From Mucilaginibacter sp. PPCGB 2223 (lineage in GTDB: Bacteria; Bacteroidota; Bacteroidia; Sphingobacteriales; Sphingobacteriaceae), in contig NZ_MDJS01000002.1 of NCBI RefSeq assembly GCF_001705515.1, forward strand, positions 744,001 through 808,000: 64,000 bases of DNA, in the 5' to 3' direction. Shown here piece after piece: positions 19,591 through 27,851 of the stretch. Made by a program: the position numbers and the translations under genes. Every line of letters begins with the position of its first letter. Position 1 is the stretch's first letter. Below the pieces are notes generated by a model that saw nothing but the letters and a program-made list of their open reading frames with translations, made no database searches and was not told where the DNA came from.

Positions 19591-19866
19591 ATTCTTGTTA
19601 ATTATTATTAATTGAGAATTTGCCCCGGGGGGCGTAAATGGCTGTGTACCGGTTGGGTTTTAAACACAGCATCAAGGAGGCGATTTGATAATGAGTGTGT
19701 AGCTCTTCATGACGTCAGTTATATTTATTACAAAGGCTGTAATATTAAAGAATCAGCTATCGGGAAAGTATGCGATAATCACCTATCTGGTGATTCAGGC
19801 ATATTGTGACATGCTGATGAGCGAAGGAAGAGCCTGGTTCGGTATTGTATATGGCAGATAATCAGT
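19591..19866. other. Upstream region of the SusC/SusD operon
   Basis: Together with the hairpin at 19867-19913 this is a 323-base gap without a gene. It must hold the leftward SusC promoter and the 5' leader. No convincing TAnnTTTG box, riboswitch fold or repeat was found by eye. The short frame at 19612-19809 has no family resemblance and is not called. Confidence 0.4.
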
Positions 19867-19913
19867 TAATTATAATTCGCACCGGGCGCACGCTGCGGTG
19901 CGAATTATAATTA
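19867..19913 (-). terminator. Long hairpin after AraC gene
   Basis: Perfect 18-bp inverted repeat, arms at 19867-19884 and 19896-19913, with an 11-base loop. The outer part is AT-rich and the inner part GC-rich (CGCACCG). The stem abuts the stop codon of the AraC gene at 19914, so it most likely terminates that leftward transcript and insulates the SusC promoter region. Confidence 0.75.
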
Positions 19914-20783
19914 TTATATTAATGCCTGCCTGTATTTTTGTGGTGTAATGAAATATTTGGCTTTAAAAAGCCTGATGAAGGAGCTTGGGCACTCAAATCC
20001 TACCAGACACACAATTTCGTTAATCGGGTACTGGGTGGTTCTGAGCAATATGCGTGCACGCTGCAAGCGTAGTTGTATCAAAAACTGATGCGGCGATAAG
20101 CTAAAGGCTTGTTTAAAGGTGCGCAAAAGGTGGTTAACTGATAAGCATGCCTGGCGCCCCAGTTCTTCAAGCGAAATGTTTCTGTTGTAATTGGTGTACA
20201 TGAAATCCTTGGCGATATTCAATCTCTTTAATATCTCGATGCGTGTACTGCGATTGGTAAAGTTTAGCTTGTCGGCTTTGTTGTAAACTTCGTTATTGTA
20301 CACCCTGTAATAGTTTATAAGGCTGTGGTGCAGGTACTCGTTTATCAACAACTCGTCCTGCAGGCCATTATCCAGGTGGTTTTTTAAATGCTGGATATTG
20401 AAACGCATATCGCCGGCAAAGGGGTAAATAGTCTCGTTAAAATCGATGCTTGAGCTGCCGGTTAAACCGGGCTGATCCAATAATTTGTTAGCGCTTAAGG
20501 TGTAGGCATTGCTGAAATCGTGCAGAAACCCCTGATCGAAAATGATCGAAAACGATTCTACAGGTACATCCGAGTCGATCCGGCTGGTATATTGAGTGCC
20601 TTTGTTAAGCATCAGGAACGAATCGGGGTAAATAGAGAGCTCACGCTTACCTACCTGGTAGGTTTCGTTACCGCTCAATGCAAATTTCAAGCTCAAGTCG
20701 GATGTACACTGCGTTTGTGAGCGGTGTGCCCTTGTTTCGCTTAAAATACGATTATTGTTTCTTAAGGTTTTAATGTAATCCAT
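19914..20783 (-). CDS. AraC-family transcriptional regulator
   Basis: 289 aa. The N-terminal half is cupin-like (LKFALSGNETYQVGKRELS, DSFLMLNKGTQYTS). The C-terminal ~100 residues form the double helix-turn-helix: ILKRLNIAKDFMYTNYNRNISLEELGRQ, SVNHLLRTFKQAFSLSPHQFL, LQRARILLRTTQYPINEIVCLVGFECPSSFIRLFKAKY. This matches the AraC/XylS DNA-binding domain. It is the second gene after the VOC gene, 12 bases downstream, and lies upstream of SusC in the same direction; control of the VOC gene or of SusC/D is possible but unproven. Confidence 0.9.
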   Translation of the reverse strand: MDYIKTLRNNNRILSETRAHRSQTQCTSDLSLKFALSGNETYQVGKRELSIYPDSFLMLNKGTQYTSRIDSDVPVESFSIIFDQGFLHDFSNAYTLSANKLLDQPGLTGSSSIDFNETIYPFAGDMRFNIQHLKNHLDNGLQDELLINEYLHHSLINYYRVYNNEVYNKADKLNFTNRSTRIEILKRLNIAKDFMYTNYNRNISLEELGRQACLSVNHLLRTFKQAFSLSPHQFLIQLRLQRARILLRTTQYPINEIVCLVGFECPSSFIRLFKAKYFITPQKYRQALI

Positions 20784-20795
20784 AGGAGGTAAAAT

Positions 20796-21161
20796 TTAAA
20801 CTTCGGTATAATCCCTTTCTTCCAGTAAAACATACTCGTTGCCGTAATTATCACAGAACTCGGCATAAAGGCCGGATGACAGGTACTGCGGCTGACCTTT
20901 AAAATCAATCCCTTGCGTTTTTAGCTGGTGATAGTCTTTAAGGCAATCATCGGTGCTCAAAATAATGCGGCTTTTAAAACCGTCTTTATTCTCATCCATC
21001 ACCAGGTTAAGGTACTGATCGGCATTGTTGATGCGTATCGGAACTTCATTGTATTTATCAATAGGTATAGTTTCGGGGGTACTAAAGCCCAGTTTTTCGG
21101 TAAAGAAGCCTACAGCTTCTTCCATATCACTTACAAATACGGTTACGTGTTTTATTTTCAT
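20796..21161 (-). CDS. VOC (glyoxalase/bleomycin-resistance fold) protein
   Basis: 121 aa single-domain vicinal-oxygen-chelate protein. KIKHVTVFVSDMEEAVGFFTEKLGF and the end GLYAEFCDNYGNEYVLLEE are the two beta-alpha-beta-beta modules, with His5 and a C-terminal Glu as candidate metal ligands. Members act as glyoxalases, dioxygenases or resistance proteins; substrate is unknown here. The open frame begins at 21176, but MKIKH at 21161 aligns with the family start. It forms a leftward two-gene unit with the AraC gene. Confidence 0.85.
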   Translation of the reverse strand: MKIKHVTVFVSDMEEAVGFFTEKLGFSTPETIPIDKYNEVPIRINNADQYLNLVMDENKDGFKSRIILSTDDCLKDYHQLKTQGIDFKGQPQYLSSGLYAEFCDNYGNEYVLLEERDYTEV

Positions 21162-21438
21162 AGGTACAGAAAGCAACCATCTAACAGGTTAAAACTTGTT
21201 ATTAATCATTCTAAAAAATTAACTCTGGTCAGTTATTGGCGGCGGATCTGGCAGAAGGGCACAATACTTTGATTATTGTACAAGTCAAAAATAAACTAAA
21301 TATATAGGTCATGGTATCACCCGCTTAGGGGGATTTTGCATATAAGTTATTTTGATCAAATGAAATAAGCGAGTATCACAATTTTTTACTGTGCCGGGGA
21401 GGTATCGCTACTGATTGACAGGGGTTTAGACTGGAAAT

Positions 21439-22074
21439 TTATACCAGCCTGTTATCGCGTGCGGTTTTAATGGCATCGGCGCGCGAATTAACGTCCAATT
21501 TGATATAGATGTTTTTAATATGAGTCCGTACAGTTTCGAGATCGATAAACAATTCGTTAGCAATTTGGGTGCGGCTTTTACCATTACAAATGAGCTCCAG
21601 TATCTGGGTTTCGCGTTTGGAGAGCGGGGTATCCTGGTTGCGGCGGAATGAATTGATAACCATACGCGCAATGTTTACGCTCATGGGGCCGCCACCCTGC
21701 ATTACTTCTTTTATCGATTCGATTATTTTGGCAGCAGGGGTGTTTTTTGTCAGGTAACCGGAGGCGCCATTGGAAAGGGCATCGAATATTAACTTTTCAG
21801 ATTCGTAGACCGTTAAAATAAGTATATGTGTTTGTGGCAATACCTTTTTAAGTTTGGGTATAGCTTCAATACCGTTTGTACCAGGTAACTCGATATCGAG
21901 TAATATCACCTCGGGAGCATCTGTAACAATCTTTTTGGCTGCCTCATCAAAGGATGCGTAAATATTTATAACCTCATAGCCCTCGCTTTGGCCAATCAAA
22001 AACGCATAGCCTTCGCGGATAACCTGGTCGTCCTCAATAATTACTATCCTGATGTTGTTATTGTCGTTAGTCAT
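21439..22074 (-). CDS. NarL/LuxR-type response regulator
   Basis: 211 aa DNA-binding response regulator. The receiver domain has the acidic pocket IEDD (14-16), phosphoacceptor Asp60 in VILLDIELPG, and LTVYESEKL/GYLTKN for the conserved Thr/Lys region. The C-terminal LuxR helix-turn-helix reads LSKRETQILELICNGKSRTQIANE then LETVRTHIKNIYIKLDVNSRA. It lies 8 bases after the sensor kinase gene and is clearly its partner. Target genes are unknown; the SusC/D operon is a nearby candidate. Confidence 0.95.
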   Translation of the reverse strand: MTNDNNNIRIVIIEDDQVIREGYAFLIGQSEGYEVINIYASFDEAAKKIVTDAPEVILLDIELPGTNGIEAIPKLKKVLPQTHILILTVYESEKLIFDALSNGASGYLTKNTPAAKIIESIKEVMQGGGPMSVNIARMVINSFRRNQDTPLSKRETQILELICNGKSRTQIANELFIDLETVRTHIKNIYIKLDVNSRADAIKTARDNRLV

Positions 22075-22082
22075 AACTGCCC

Positions 22083-25046
22083 CTATCCATATTTTAATTT
22101 TAGTTTTAAAATAACCGTTGTGCCGCTGCTTTTATCCGACTCGATAATTATCCCACCGCCTATGCGTGCCGCGCGGTTTTTTATATTGTTTATACCATTG
22201 CCGGGGGTAATGCCGTCGGTATCAAAGCCTTTCCCATTATCCGTCAATAAGATGTTCATCTCGTTATTCTTTATATCGCTTATTGTCAGGTGTACGTGAG
22301 TGGCGCCCGCATGCTTTAAAATGTTATTCAGCAACTCTTTGAAGATCATCGTCATGTTGCGGCAATATTCAAGCGGTAATTTTATCCGGCTAAATGCTAC
22401 GTCTATTTCGTCAACCTCAAATACAATTGATGTATCGTGAAAAAACTCGATACCAAAAAGCCTGATATGGGTTAATATTTCGTACAGGTTATCACTTTTA
22501 GGGTCCAGTGCCCACAAAATGTCTTTTGTGCCATTATACAGCGCTTCGGCATTTTGTTTGATCTGCCCAACAAGTTTCTTCTGTTCGGTTGCGCCGGTAT
22601 CCAGTTTGGCGGTCAGTATATCCGACAATACGGTGATACGCGTTAACTTGTTGCCCAGGTCGTCGTGAAAATCTTCGGCTGTTTGCTGCCTGATCTTTTG
22701 CTTCTCTTCGCGTTTGATGCGTTCCATGATTTTGATAGAACGTAACCTGCGTTTGTGCATATAGGTTTGCATGCCGATTCCCAGCAAAACCAGCGAAATG
22801 ACAAACAGTAACCTAAACGTCCAGGTTTGATAAAATGGCGGGATGATCTCGAATACAAACTGGGCAGTGTTGGTTGATTGCAGGCCCGACGATGTGAGGG
22901 CCCTTACCTGAAAAGTGTATTTCCCGGGGGGAAGCGACGGATAATCTACCTGGGTATTTTTTACAGGGGCGCAAAAATTATCGTCGTGCCCGATAAGCTT
23001 ATACTGATATGATACATCGTGCGGGTTTTTTAAATAAACACCTAAAAAGGATATCGAAAGATGGTTTTGGTTATAAGGTATTAGCGCCTCCGACGTATCG
23101 GCCATTGATTTGACATGGTCGGCTGTAAAGAGATTTACCGATTGTATGAGGATGTGCGGACTTGACGTGTGCATGTGCATGGTTTCGGTATTGTAAACCA
23201 CCAGCCCCTTGGTAGTGCCCATCCATATCTTATCATCAAAGTACAAAATGGAGTTTTCGTTGGCTTCGGCAATAATTTCTTTTGAGCTCCCGCTGCCCCT
23301 TATGCTAAAATCGCTGCCGTTTGCAACAGGTATAATACGATTTATACCACGGCCGGTACCGGCCCATATTATTCCATGCTTATCGGCCGCCATGTTATAA
23401 ATGGCATTAGAGTTAAAGCCATCGTTCACATTGTAGTTTTTTATTTTTTTTGTTTGCGGGTCCCAAACAAACAGGCCCCAATCGCCTGTTCCCACCATGA
23501 TTTTGTTATGATATTTGATCATACACAAAATGTTTGATGATTCGAGTTCATTAAGCTTAAAGCCTGTAACCAGTTTTTTATTAACAATAAGCCTTATGCC
23601 ACTTTGTGTACCTACCAATACCGAATCTTTGCCCAATGTTAGTAATGATGCGGTAAATACATTAAAGTTATCTACATGCGTCATGCTGTTATTACTATAA
23701 TAATAACAGCCATAAGGCGAAGCCATCCACAGCGTGCCTTCGTTATCGCGGGTAATGGCATTGGCAACCCTGTCCTGGGTACCCGGGATCATTATAAAGC
23801 TATGCCCGTCAAATTTCCATACACCGCCAAGTGCGCTGCCGAGCCAGATGTTATTGGCATTATCGGTATAAATACATTGTACTTTTTTGGCATTTAAGTT
23901 TGTGGTTGGCAATTCAATATTTTTAAACTGTTTGCCGTCATAGGTCATTACGCCATTGCCATCGGTGGCCAGCCATATATTATTTTTTTTATCGCGGCTT
24001 ATGCCCATAATGGTCTGGGCGCTGCCGACGCCTTGCGACTGATCGAAAAGAAGATAGGTATTACCCTCGTATTTATATATGCCATCGCCCCAGGTTGCCA
24101 GCCATAAGTTGTTATCATTATCGCAATAAATGTTGGGTATGGCGGTGTCGGTAAACCCGTTTTTAGAGGTAAACAGGATAAGCTGGTTGTTTTTAATACG
24201 GTATACACCGCTTGATGACCCTATCCACAAGCTGCCTAAAGCATCCTGGGCAACACATAATAAACCCGCATTGGTTGTTTGGAGGGTGCTATTTGGGTAA
24301 GCAGACACAGTAGTACCGCTGCATACATACAGTTTATTGTTAGCAATAAAGTAAATTTTGTTATGATCGAGCCTGTCAAACAATATCCACCTGATGGCCA
24401 GATCTTTATACTCTCCGCTAAGCGGGATGACATTGGCCCATGTATTACCGTTTAAACAATAAATACCTTTTTGAAAAACAGCTGCACATAATATGCCCGA
24501 CCGGTTAACGGCAATGTAGTTTATGCTAAATTCGTCGGTATTGGGTATGGGCATATATTGTAAAGTACGCCCGGTAACTTTAAATAGCTTGCCCTGCATC
24601 ATCAGCCAGATATTGCCGGCCCCATCTTCAACAATACTGGTAACCCAGCTATGCTTAACATTTGACGGAATAGGGTAATTGATGAGCTTTTTATTGCATA
24701 AACAAGCGAGCCCCATATGGGTGCCAAACCAAACGCGGTTTTCCCGGTCGCATAAAACGGTATAAACAAAATTATTAGGCAGGCCGTTTTCTTTCGAAAA
24801 AGCGGTAAACTCTTTACCATCAAAGCGGCATGCACCACCCAGGGTGCCTATCCATAAACGGTGTGATGCATCCTGGCTAAGGGTGTTTATCTGCGATTGT
24901 ATTAAGCCGCCCTCAATATCGTAATGGGTAAAATTATATTTTTGAGCATGTGCGCTAAAAGTAAGGCAGCAAAAAGCGAAAGCTGTTATCAATAACAACC
25001 GGATTATACCATATACAGCTAAGTTATTTTTTAGTCGAACACACAT
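22083..25046 (-). CDS. Two-component sensor with beta-propeller and Y_Y_Y domain
   Basis: 987 aa membrane sensor kinase. After a signal peptide (LITAFAFCCLTFSAHAQ) come repeated propeller blades of the Reg_prop type (DASHRLWIGTLGGACRFDG, DNNLWLATWGDGIYKYEG, and others), a Y_Y_Y domain (VSYQYKLIGHDDNF, YPSLPPGKYTFQVRA), one transmembrane helix (LLFVISLVLLGIGMQTYM), then a HisKA_3 dimerisation domain with His794 in EDFHDDLGN and a HATPase (DNGKGFDTD, GNGINNIKNRA). The layout is that of hybrid two-component systems but with the regulator encoded separately just downstream. Start: the frame begins at a TTG (25055); the ATG at 25046 is preferred. The ligand is likely periplasmic, perhaps a glycan fragment. 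Confidence 0.93.
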   Translation of the reverse strand: MCVRLKNNLAVYGIIRLLLITAFAFCCLTFSAHAQKYNFTHYDIEGGLIQSQINTLSQDASHRLWIGTLGGACRFDGKEFTAFSKENGLPNNFVYTVLCDRENRVWFGTHMGLACLCNKKLINYPIPSNVKHSWVTSIVEDGAGNIWLMMQGKLFKVTGRTLQYMPIPNTDEFSINYIAVNRSGILCAAVFQKGIYCLNGNTWANVIPLSGEYKDLAIRWILFDRLDHNKIYFIANNKLYVCSGTTVSAYPNSTLQTTNAGLLCVAQDALGSLWIGSSSGVYRIKNNQLILFTSKNGFTDTAIPNIYCDNDNNLWLATWGDGIYKYEGNTYLLFDQSQGVGSAQTIMGISRDKKNNIWLATDGNGVMTYDGKQFKNIELPTTNLNAKKVQCIYTDNANNIWLGSALGGVWKFDGHSFIMIPGTQDRVANAITRDNEGTLWMASPYGCYYYSNNSMTHVDNFNVFTASLLTLGKDSVLVGTQSGIRLIVNKKLVTGFKLNELESSNILCMIKYHNKIMVGTGDWGLFVWDPQTKKIKNYNVNDGFNSNAIYNMAADKHGIIWAGTGRGINRIIPVANGSDFSIRGSGSSKEIIAEANENSILYFDDKIWMGTTKGLVVYNTETMHMHTSSPHILIQSVNLFTADHVKSMADTSEALIPYNQNHLSISFLGVYLKNPHDVSYQYKLIGHDDNFCAPVKNTQVDYPSLPPGKYTFQVRALTSSGLQSTNTAQFVFEIIPPFYQTWTFRLLFVISLVLLGIGMQTYMHKRRLRSIKIMERIKREEKQKIRQQTAEDFHDDLGNKLTRITVLSDILTAKLDTGATEQKKLVGQIKQNAEALYNGTKDILWALDPKSDNLYEILTHIRLFGIEFFHDTSIVFEVDEIDVAFSRIKLPLEYCRNMTMIFKELLNNILKHAGATHVHLTISDIKNNEMNILLTDNGKGFDTDGITPGNGINNIKNRAARIGGGIIIESDKSSGTTVILKLKLKYG

Positions 25047-25112
25047 AAATCGCAACAGGCTTTAATCCACCGCTTTTACAACGCCATAAATTAAAGCCTA
25101 TTTAATAATAAA

Positions 25113-25137
25113 AATATCACCCTAAAAGGGTGATATT
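25113..25137 (-). terminator. Terminator of NTF2-like gene
   Basis: Perfect 10-bp stem, AATATCACCC (25113-25122) and GGGTGATATT (25128-25137), loop TAAAA. On the minus strand a T-run follows, so it ends the transcript of the secreted NTF2-like gene. Confidence 0.85.
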
Positions 25138-25209
25138 AGTTACGGGCTTATCAGGTATAAGATGCTTCTTAAAGCATAATGTTACCTGGAAGTTATAAAA
25201 AAGAAAATT

Positions 25210-25692
25210 TTAGTTGACGCTTACCACAGGTTCTGACGAGCCCGAGGTTTGCTCACTATTGTTTTTGAAGAACTTGCATACCTGCGTGATTTTCCACTCA
25301 TTGTTCTCGTTCTTCTCAATGGTTAAAAAATTCTGTTGCTTAAAATTGGCATATTGGAAATCGACCCGTGCCAATATCAGCGCATTGCTTTTGGCAACAA
25401 CCTCGTACTCGCTGGTGCATTCCTGTTTGGTGGCATCAGCTTTCATAGCCGACACCAGGTCGTTTTTATATTGTACGATGATCTTTTCGGCCCTGGGCAT
25501 TTTTATACGGGCGTCGTCGCTTAATACCTTGTCGAGCTTTTTGAAATCCGAATTCATATAGCTGCTGATATAATCGTCGATAACCGTTTCAAAAGCCGGT
25601 GTTTTAGGCCCGTTATGTGCTGCCGAGAAACTGCTGCCGGTTGAGGCCACTAACCCGATGGCCATGCAAACCATTAAAAGCTTTTTTTTCAT
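25210..25692 (-). CDS. Secreted NTF2/SnoaL-like protein
   Basis: 160 aa. The signal peptide MKKKLLMVCMAIGLVASTGSSFSA starts at the ATG at 25692; the frame extends to 25752 but those residues are not export-like. The mature part (VIDDYISSYMNSDFKKLDKVLSD, then EYEVVAKSNALILARVDFQ and NEWKITQVCKFFKN) has the helix-helix-sheet pattern of the NTF2-like fold. Such periplasmic proteins in Bacteroidota bind small ligands or have no known role. Transcribed alone, with its own terminator. Confidence 0.7.
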   Translation of the reverse strand: MKKKLLMVCMAIGLVASTGSSFSAAHNGPKTPAFETVIDDYISSYMNSDFKKLDKVLSDDARIKMPRAEKIIVQYKNDLVSAMKADATKQECTSEYEVVAKSNALILARVDFQYANFKQQNFLTIEKNENNEWKITQVCKFFKNNSEQTSGSSEPVVSVN

Positions 25693-25880
25693 TGTGCTGG
25701 TTTTTTTAACAAAGGTCAGCAAGCCATGCCCGGGCGGATATGTAAATAACACCGAATAAATATGCCAGGAACACCTATGTACAACGTTGCAGGCGCGAAA
25801 AATTTAAAAAAGCAAAAGATCGAGAAAAATGGTAACTATTTAAATTTTGCCGCGTCTTATTGAGTATAAAACCTACCTAT

Positions 25881-26021
25881 ATGAAAATGAAAATCCTTAC
25901 GCTGCTTATTATGATAACCGGAGGCGCTTACCTGATGACAGCTCAGCCCGATAAGCCGGCAAAAAAACACCATACCTGCACACAAAGCTGCACTAAGAAA
26001 AAATGCGAAGACGTATCTTAG
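25881..26021 (+). CDS. Small exported His/Cys-containing peptide
   Basis: 46-codon frame starting ATG at 25881 and ending TAG at 26019-26021. The first ~22 residues look like a signal peptide (MKMKILTLLIMITGGAYLMT), cut near TAQ. The remainder is short and charged with a possible metal-binding pattern: KKHHTCTQSC then KKKCED (two His, three Cys). A terminator-like hairpin begins 17 bases after the stop, which supports a real transcript. No family is recognised. Confidence 0.5.
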   Translation: MKMKILTLLIMITGGAYLMTAQPDKPAKKHHTCTQSCTKKKCEDVS

Positions 26022-26038
26022 TTACCGTACCGGAATAA

Positions 26039-26069
26039 ATAAAGCCGTACCCTCGCGGCACGACTTTAT
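26039..26069 (+). terminator. Terminator hairpin with CTCGC loop
   Basis: ATAAAG and CTTTAT ends, a C/A mismatch, CGT/ACG and CC/GG pairs close on the loop CTCGC. It ends the small-peptide transcript. Confidence 0.7.
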
Positions 26070-26249
26070 CAAAATTTCTATTTACCCTTAATTACACGTA
26101 AACATGTATTAACAGGTATCGCGAAGGTATGATAAGACTATGTGACGGAATGGGGCATTATCACCTTAATAATGTGCGGAAATCACTGTAATGTATTATA
26201 CAAGTCAGCTTCTTCAATAATATCAATTATAGTATACCCTATGAAAAGT

Positions 26250-26280
26250 AAAAAGCTGCCCCCTCGCGGTGCAGCTTTTT
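26250..26280 (+). terminator. Hairpin with CTCGC loop and T-run
   Basis: TAAAAAGCTGC (26249-26259) pairs with GCAGCTTTTT (26271-26280); inner CC/GG pairs close on CTCGC. The T-run points to rightward termination, but no gene precedes it closely, suggesting a short non-coding transcript or a second terminator. Confidence 0.6.
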
Positions 26281-26458
26281 ACGAACTTCTAATTAACTGA
26301 CTTAAACAAAAAAACACTAAACAAACTCTACTTCTGTGGGAGAAGTGTGATACAAAGATGCAAGGGATATCGCACCCGCAACGCAGTGATAACACCGTAT
26401 TTTACGGTTGAAAACACGGTACCCAATAGGGCTAAATCACCTCCGGTCTGGTAAAAAC

Positions 26459-27727
26459 TTAGGTTTTTTGCTTCTTCTTTTTGGCAGCGGGGAACAATAC
26501 GTTGTTGAGGATGAGCCTGTAACCCGGCGAGTTGGGGTGCAGGGTAAGGTCGGTAGGCGGTTCGTTAAAGCCGTGCTGATAATCTTCGGGATCGTGGCCG
26601 CCGTAGAAGGTCCATTGGCCCTTGCCGTACTCGCCGTGGATGTAGCGGGCCTCGTTGGCGCGTTTGAATTCGCCTAAAATCGTAACGTAGGGTTTGATCT
26701 TGCTTTCGTTGAAAGCTGTGGCCAGTCCTTTAAAACCTTTGATCACCCGCTCGTGATCCTGCGTAAGCATGCTGGCTACCACATCCCACTTGGCCGAAAA
26801 ATCGAACAGGGTGAAAAAATCTTCTTCCTGCGGGATGTGCCGGGTTGGGCCATCGTCGATATCGCTGAACTGGCGCCCGAACGCCCCGGTGTTTACATTG
26901 AAATTCTGAAAAGCGAGCGTCTGGCTAAAGTCGAGCTTCGATTGTGCATCGGGGTCGGCATCGTCGCCATCGTATATCGATTCGCAGATATCGGTGTTGG
27001 CGGCAGCCAGCGCAATGTCGAAACTATCTGCGCCAGAACACATCGCCAGTAAAAAGCCGCCATTTGCGCAAAAATCCTTGATGCGTTGTGCTACGGCCAG
27101 TTTCATTTTCGATACTTTTTTAAAACCCATGCGGTGGGCTGTGGCTTCCTGGGTTGCTTTGTCCTCCATAAAACGGCCCTGCCCGCGGCCGCGGAAGGAT
27201 TGCTTGCTGTACTGGCCGGTAAAGTCCTCGTGGTGCAGGTGCAGCCAGTCGTATTTGCTCAGATCGCCTTTCAGCACTTCTTCATCGTAAATGATATCAA
27301 AAGGTATTTCGGCGTATTTCAGCACCAGGATCACCGCATCATCCGACGGCAGCACACCGATCTTAGGCGAATAAACTGCCATGCGGGGCGCCTTCTCCAG
27401 CTTCACCACTTCCATATTGACCGACGGATCGGATATCTGGGTGATGATATCGGCAGCCTTGGCATCGGCAATCACTTCGGCGCTCACGCCGCGGATGCGG
27501 CATTCGTCCTCGGTCTTTTTTTCGTATTTGCACATAAAACTGCCGCCGCGGTAATTGAGCAGCCAATCCACCTCGCCGCCATTCTTCAATATCCAGAAAG
27601 CCACCCCGTACGATTTGAGGTGATCTTTCTGCGCCTCATCCATCGGTATCAATATCGAAGCCGCCTTAACTGATGCAGAGATCAGCAGCAGGATAAAAAC
27701 TACAAAATATTTTGAATGGCGCTTCAT
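26459..27727 (-). CDS. Secreted glutamine-amidotransferase-like protein, function unknown
   Basis: 422 aa with signal peptide (YFVVFILLLISASVKAAS). Recognisable elements are a class-I amidotransferase-like core: KIGVLPSDDAVILVLKYAEIPFDI, DWLHLHHEDFTG, and GGFLLAMCSGADSFDIAL with Cys230 in the nucleophile-elbow position; later GEYGKGQWTFYGGHDPEDY. Relatives in Bacteroidota genomes are often named asparagine synthetase B, but neither the N-terminal Cys amidotransferase nor an ATP-pyrophosphatase domain is present, so that name is unsupported. The C-terminus is lysine-rich (KKKKQK). Transcribed alone. Function is not known. Confidence 0.75.
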   Translation of the reverse strand: MKRHSKYFVVFILLLISASVKAASILIPMDEAQKDHLKSYGVAFWILKNGGEVDWLLNYRGGSFMCKYEKKTEDECRIRGVSAEVIADAKAADIITQISDPSVNMEVVKLEKAPRMAVYSPKIGVLPSDDAVILVLKYAEIPFDIIYDEEVLKGDLSKYDWLHLHHEDFTGQYSKQSFRGRGQGRFMEDKATQEATAHRMGFKKVSKMKLAVAQRIKDFCANGGFLLAMCSGADSFDIALAAANTDICESIYDGDDADPDAQSKLDFSQTLAFQNFNVNTGAFGRQFSDIDDGPTRHIPQEEDFFTLFDFSAKWDVVASMLTQDHERVIKGFKGLATAFNESKIKPYVTILGEFKRANEARYIHGEYGKGQWTFYGGHDPEDYQHGFNEPPTDLTLHPNSPGYRLILNNVLFPAAKKKKQKT

Positions 27728-27851
27728 CTATCCAAATATAACAAACAATAGATGAAGGTATTGTGGCAGCGAATGTAAATAGTATGATAGATAGGCCTCC
27801 GGGCGCTGCTAACGGTTACACCGTACAGCAGCTGACTGTGCAGATATGAGC

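Larger units (their letters stand above)
26022..26458. other. Intergenic region with two matching hairpins
   Basis: A 437-base stretch without a credible gene. It contains two hairpins with the same CTCGC loop (26039-26069 and 26250-26280). The rest is AT-rich and shows no open frame above about 30 codons with any recognisable product. The second hairpin has no gene directly upstream, so the segment 26080-26250 could encode a short RNA. Confidence 0.4.

Noticed and set aside
27086-27673. 195-codon antisense frame
   Set aside because: Shadow of the secreted amidotransferase-like gene; His-rich content is only complementary codon bias.
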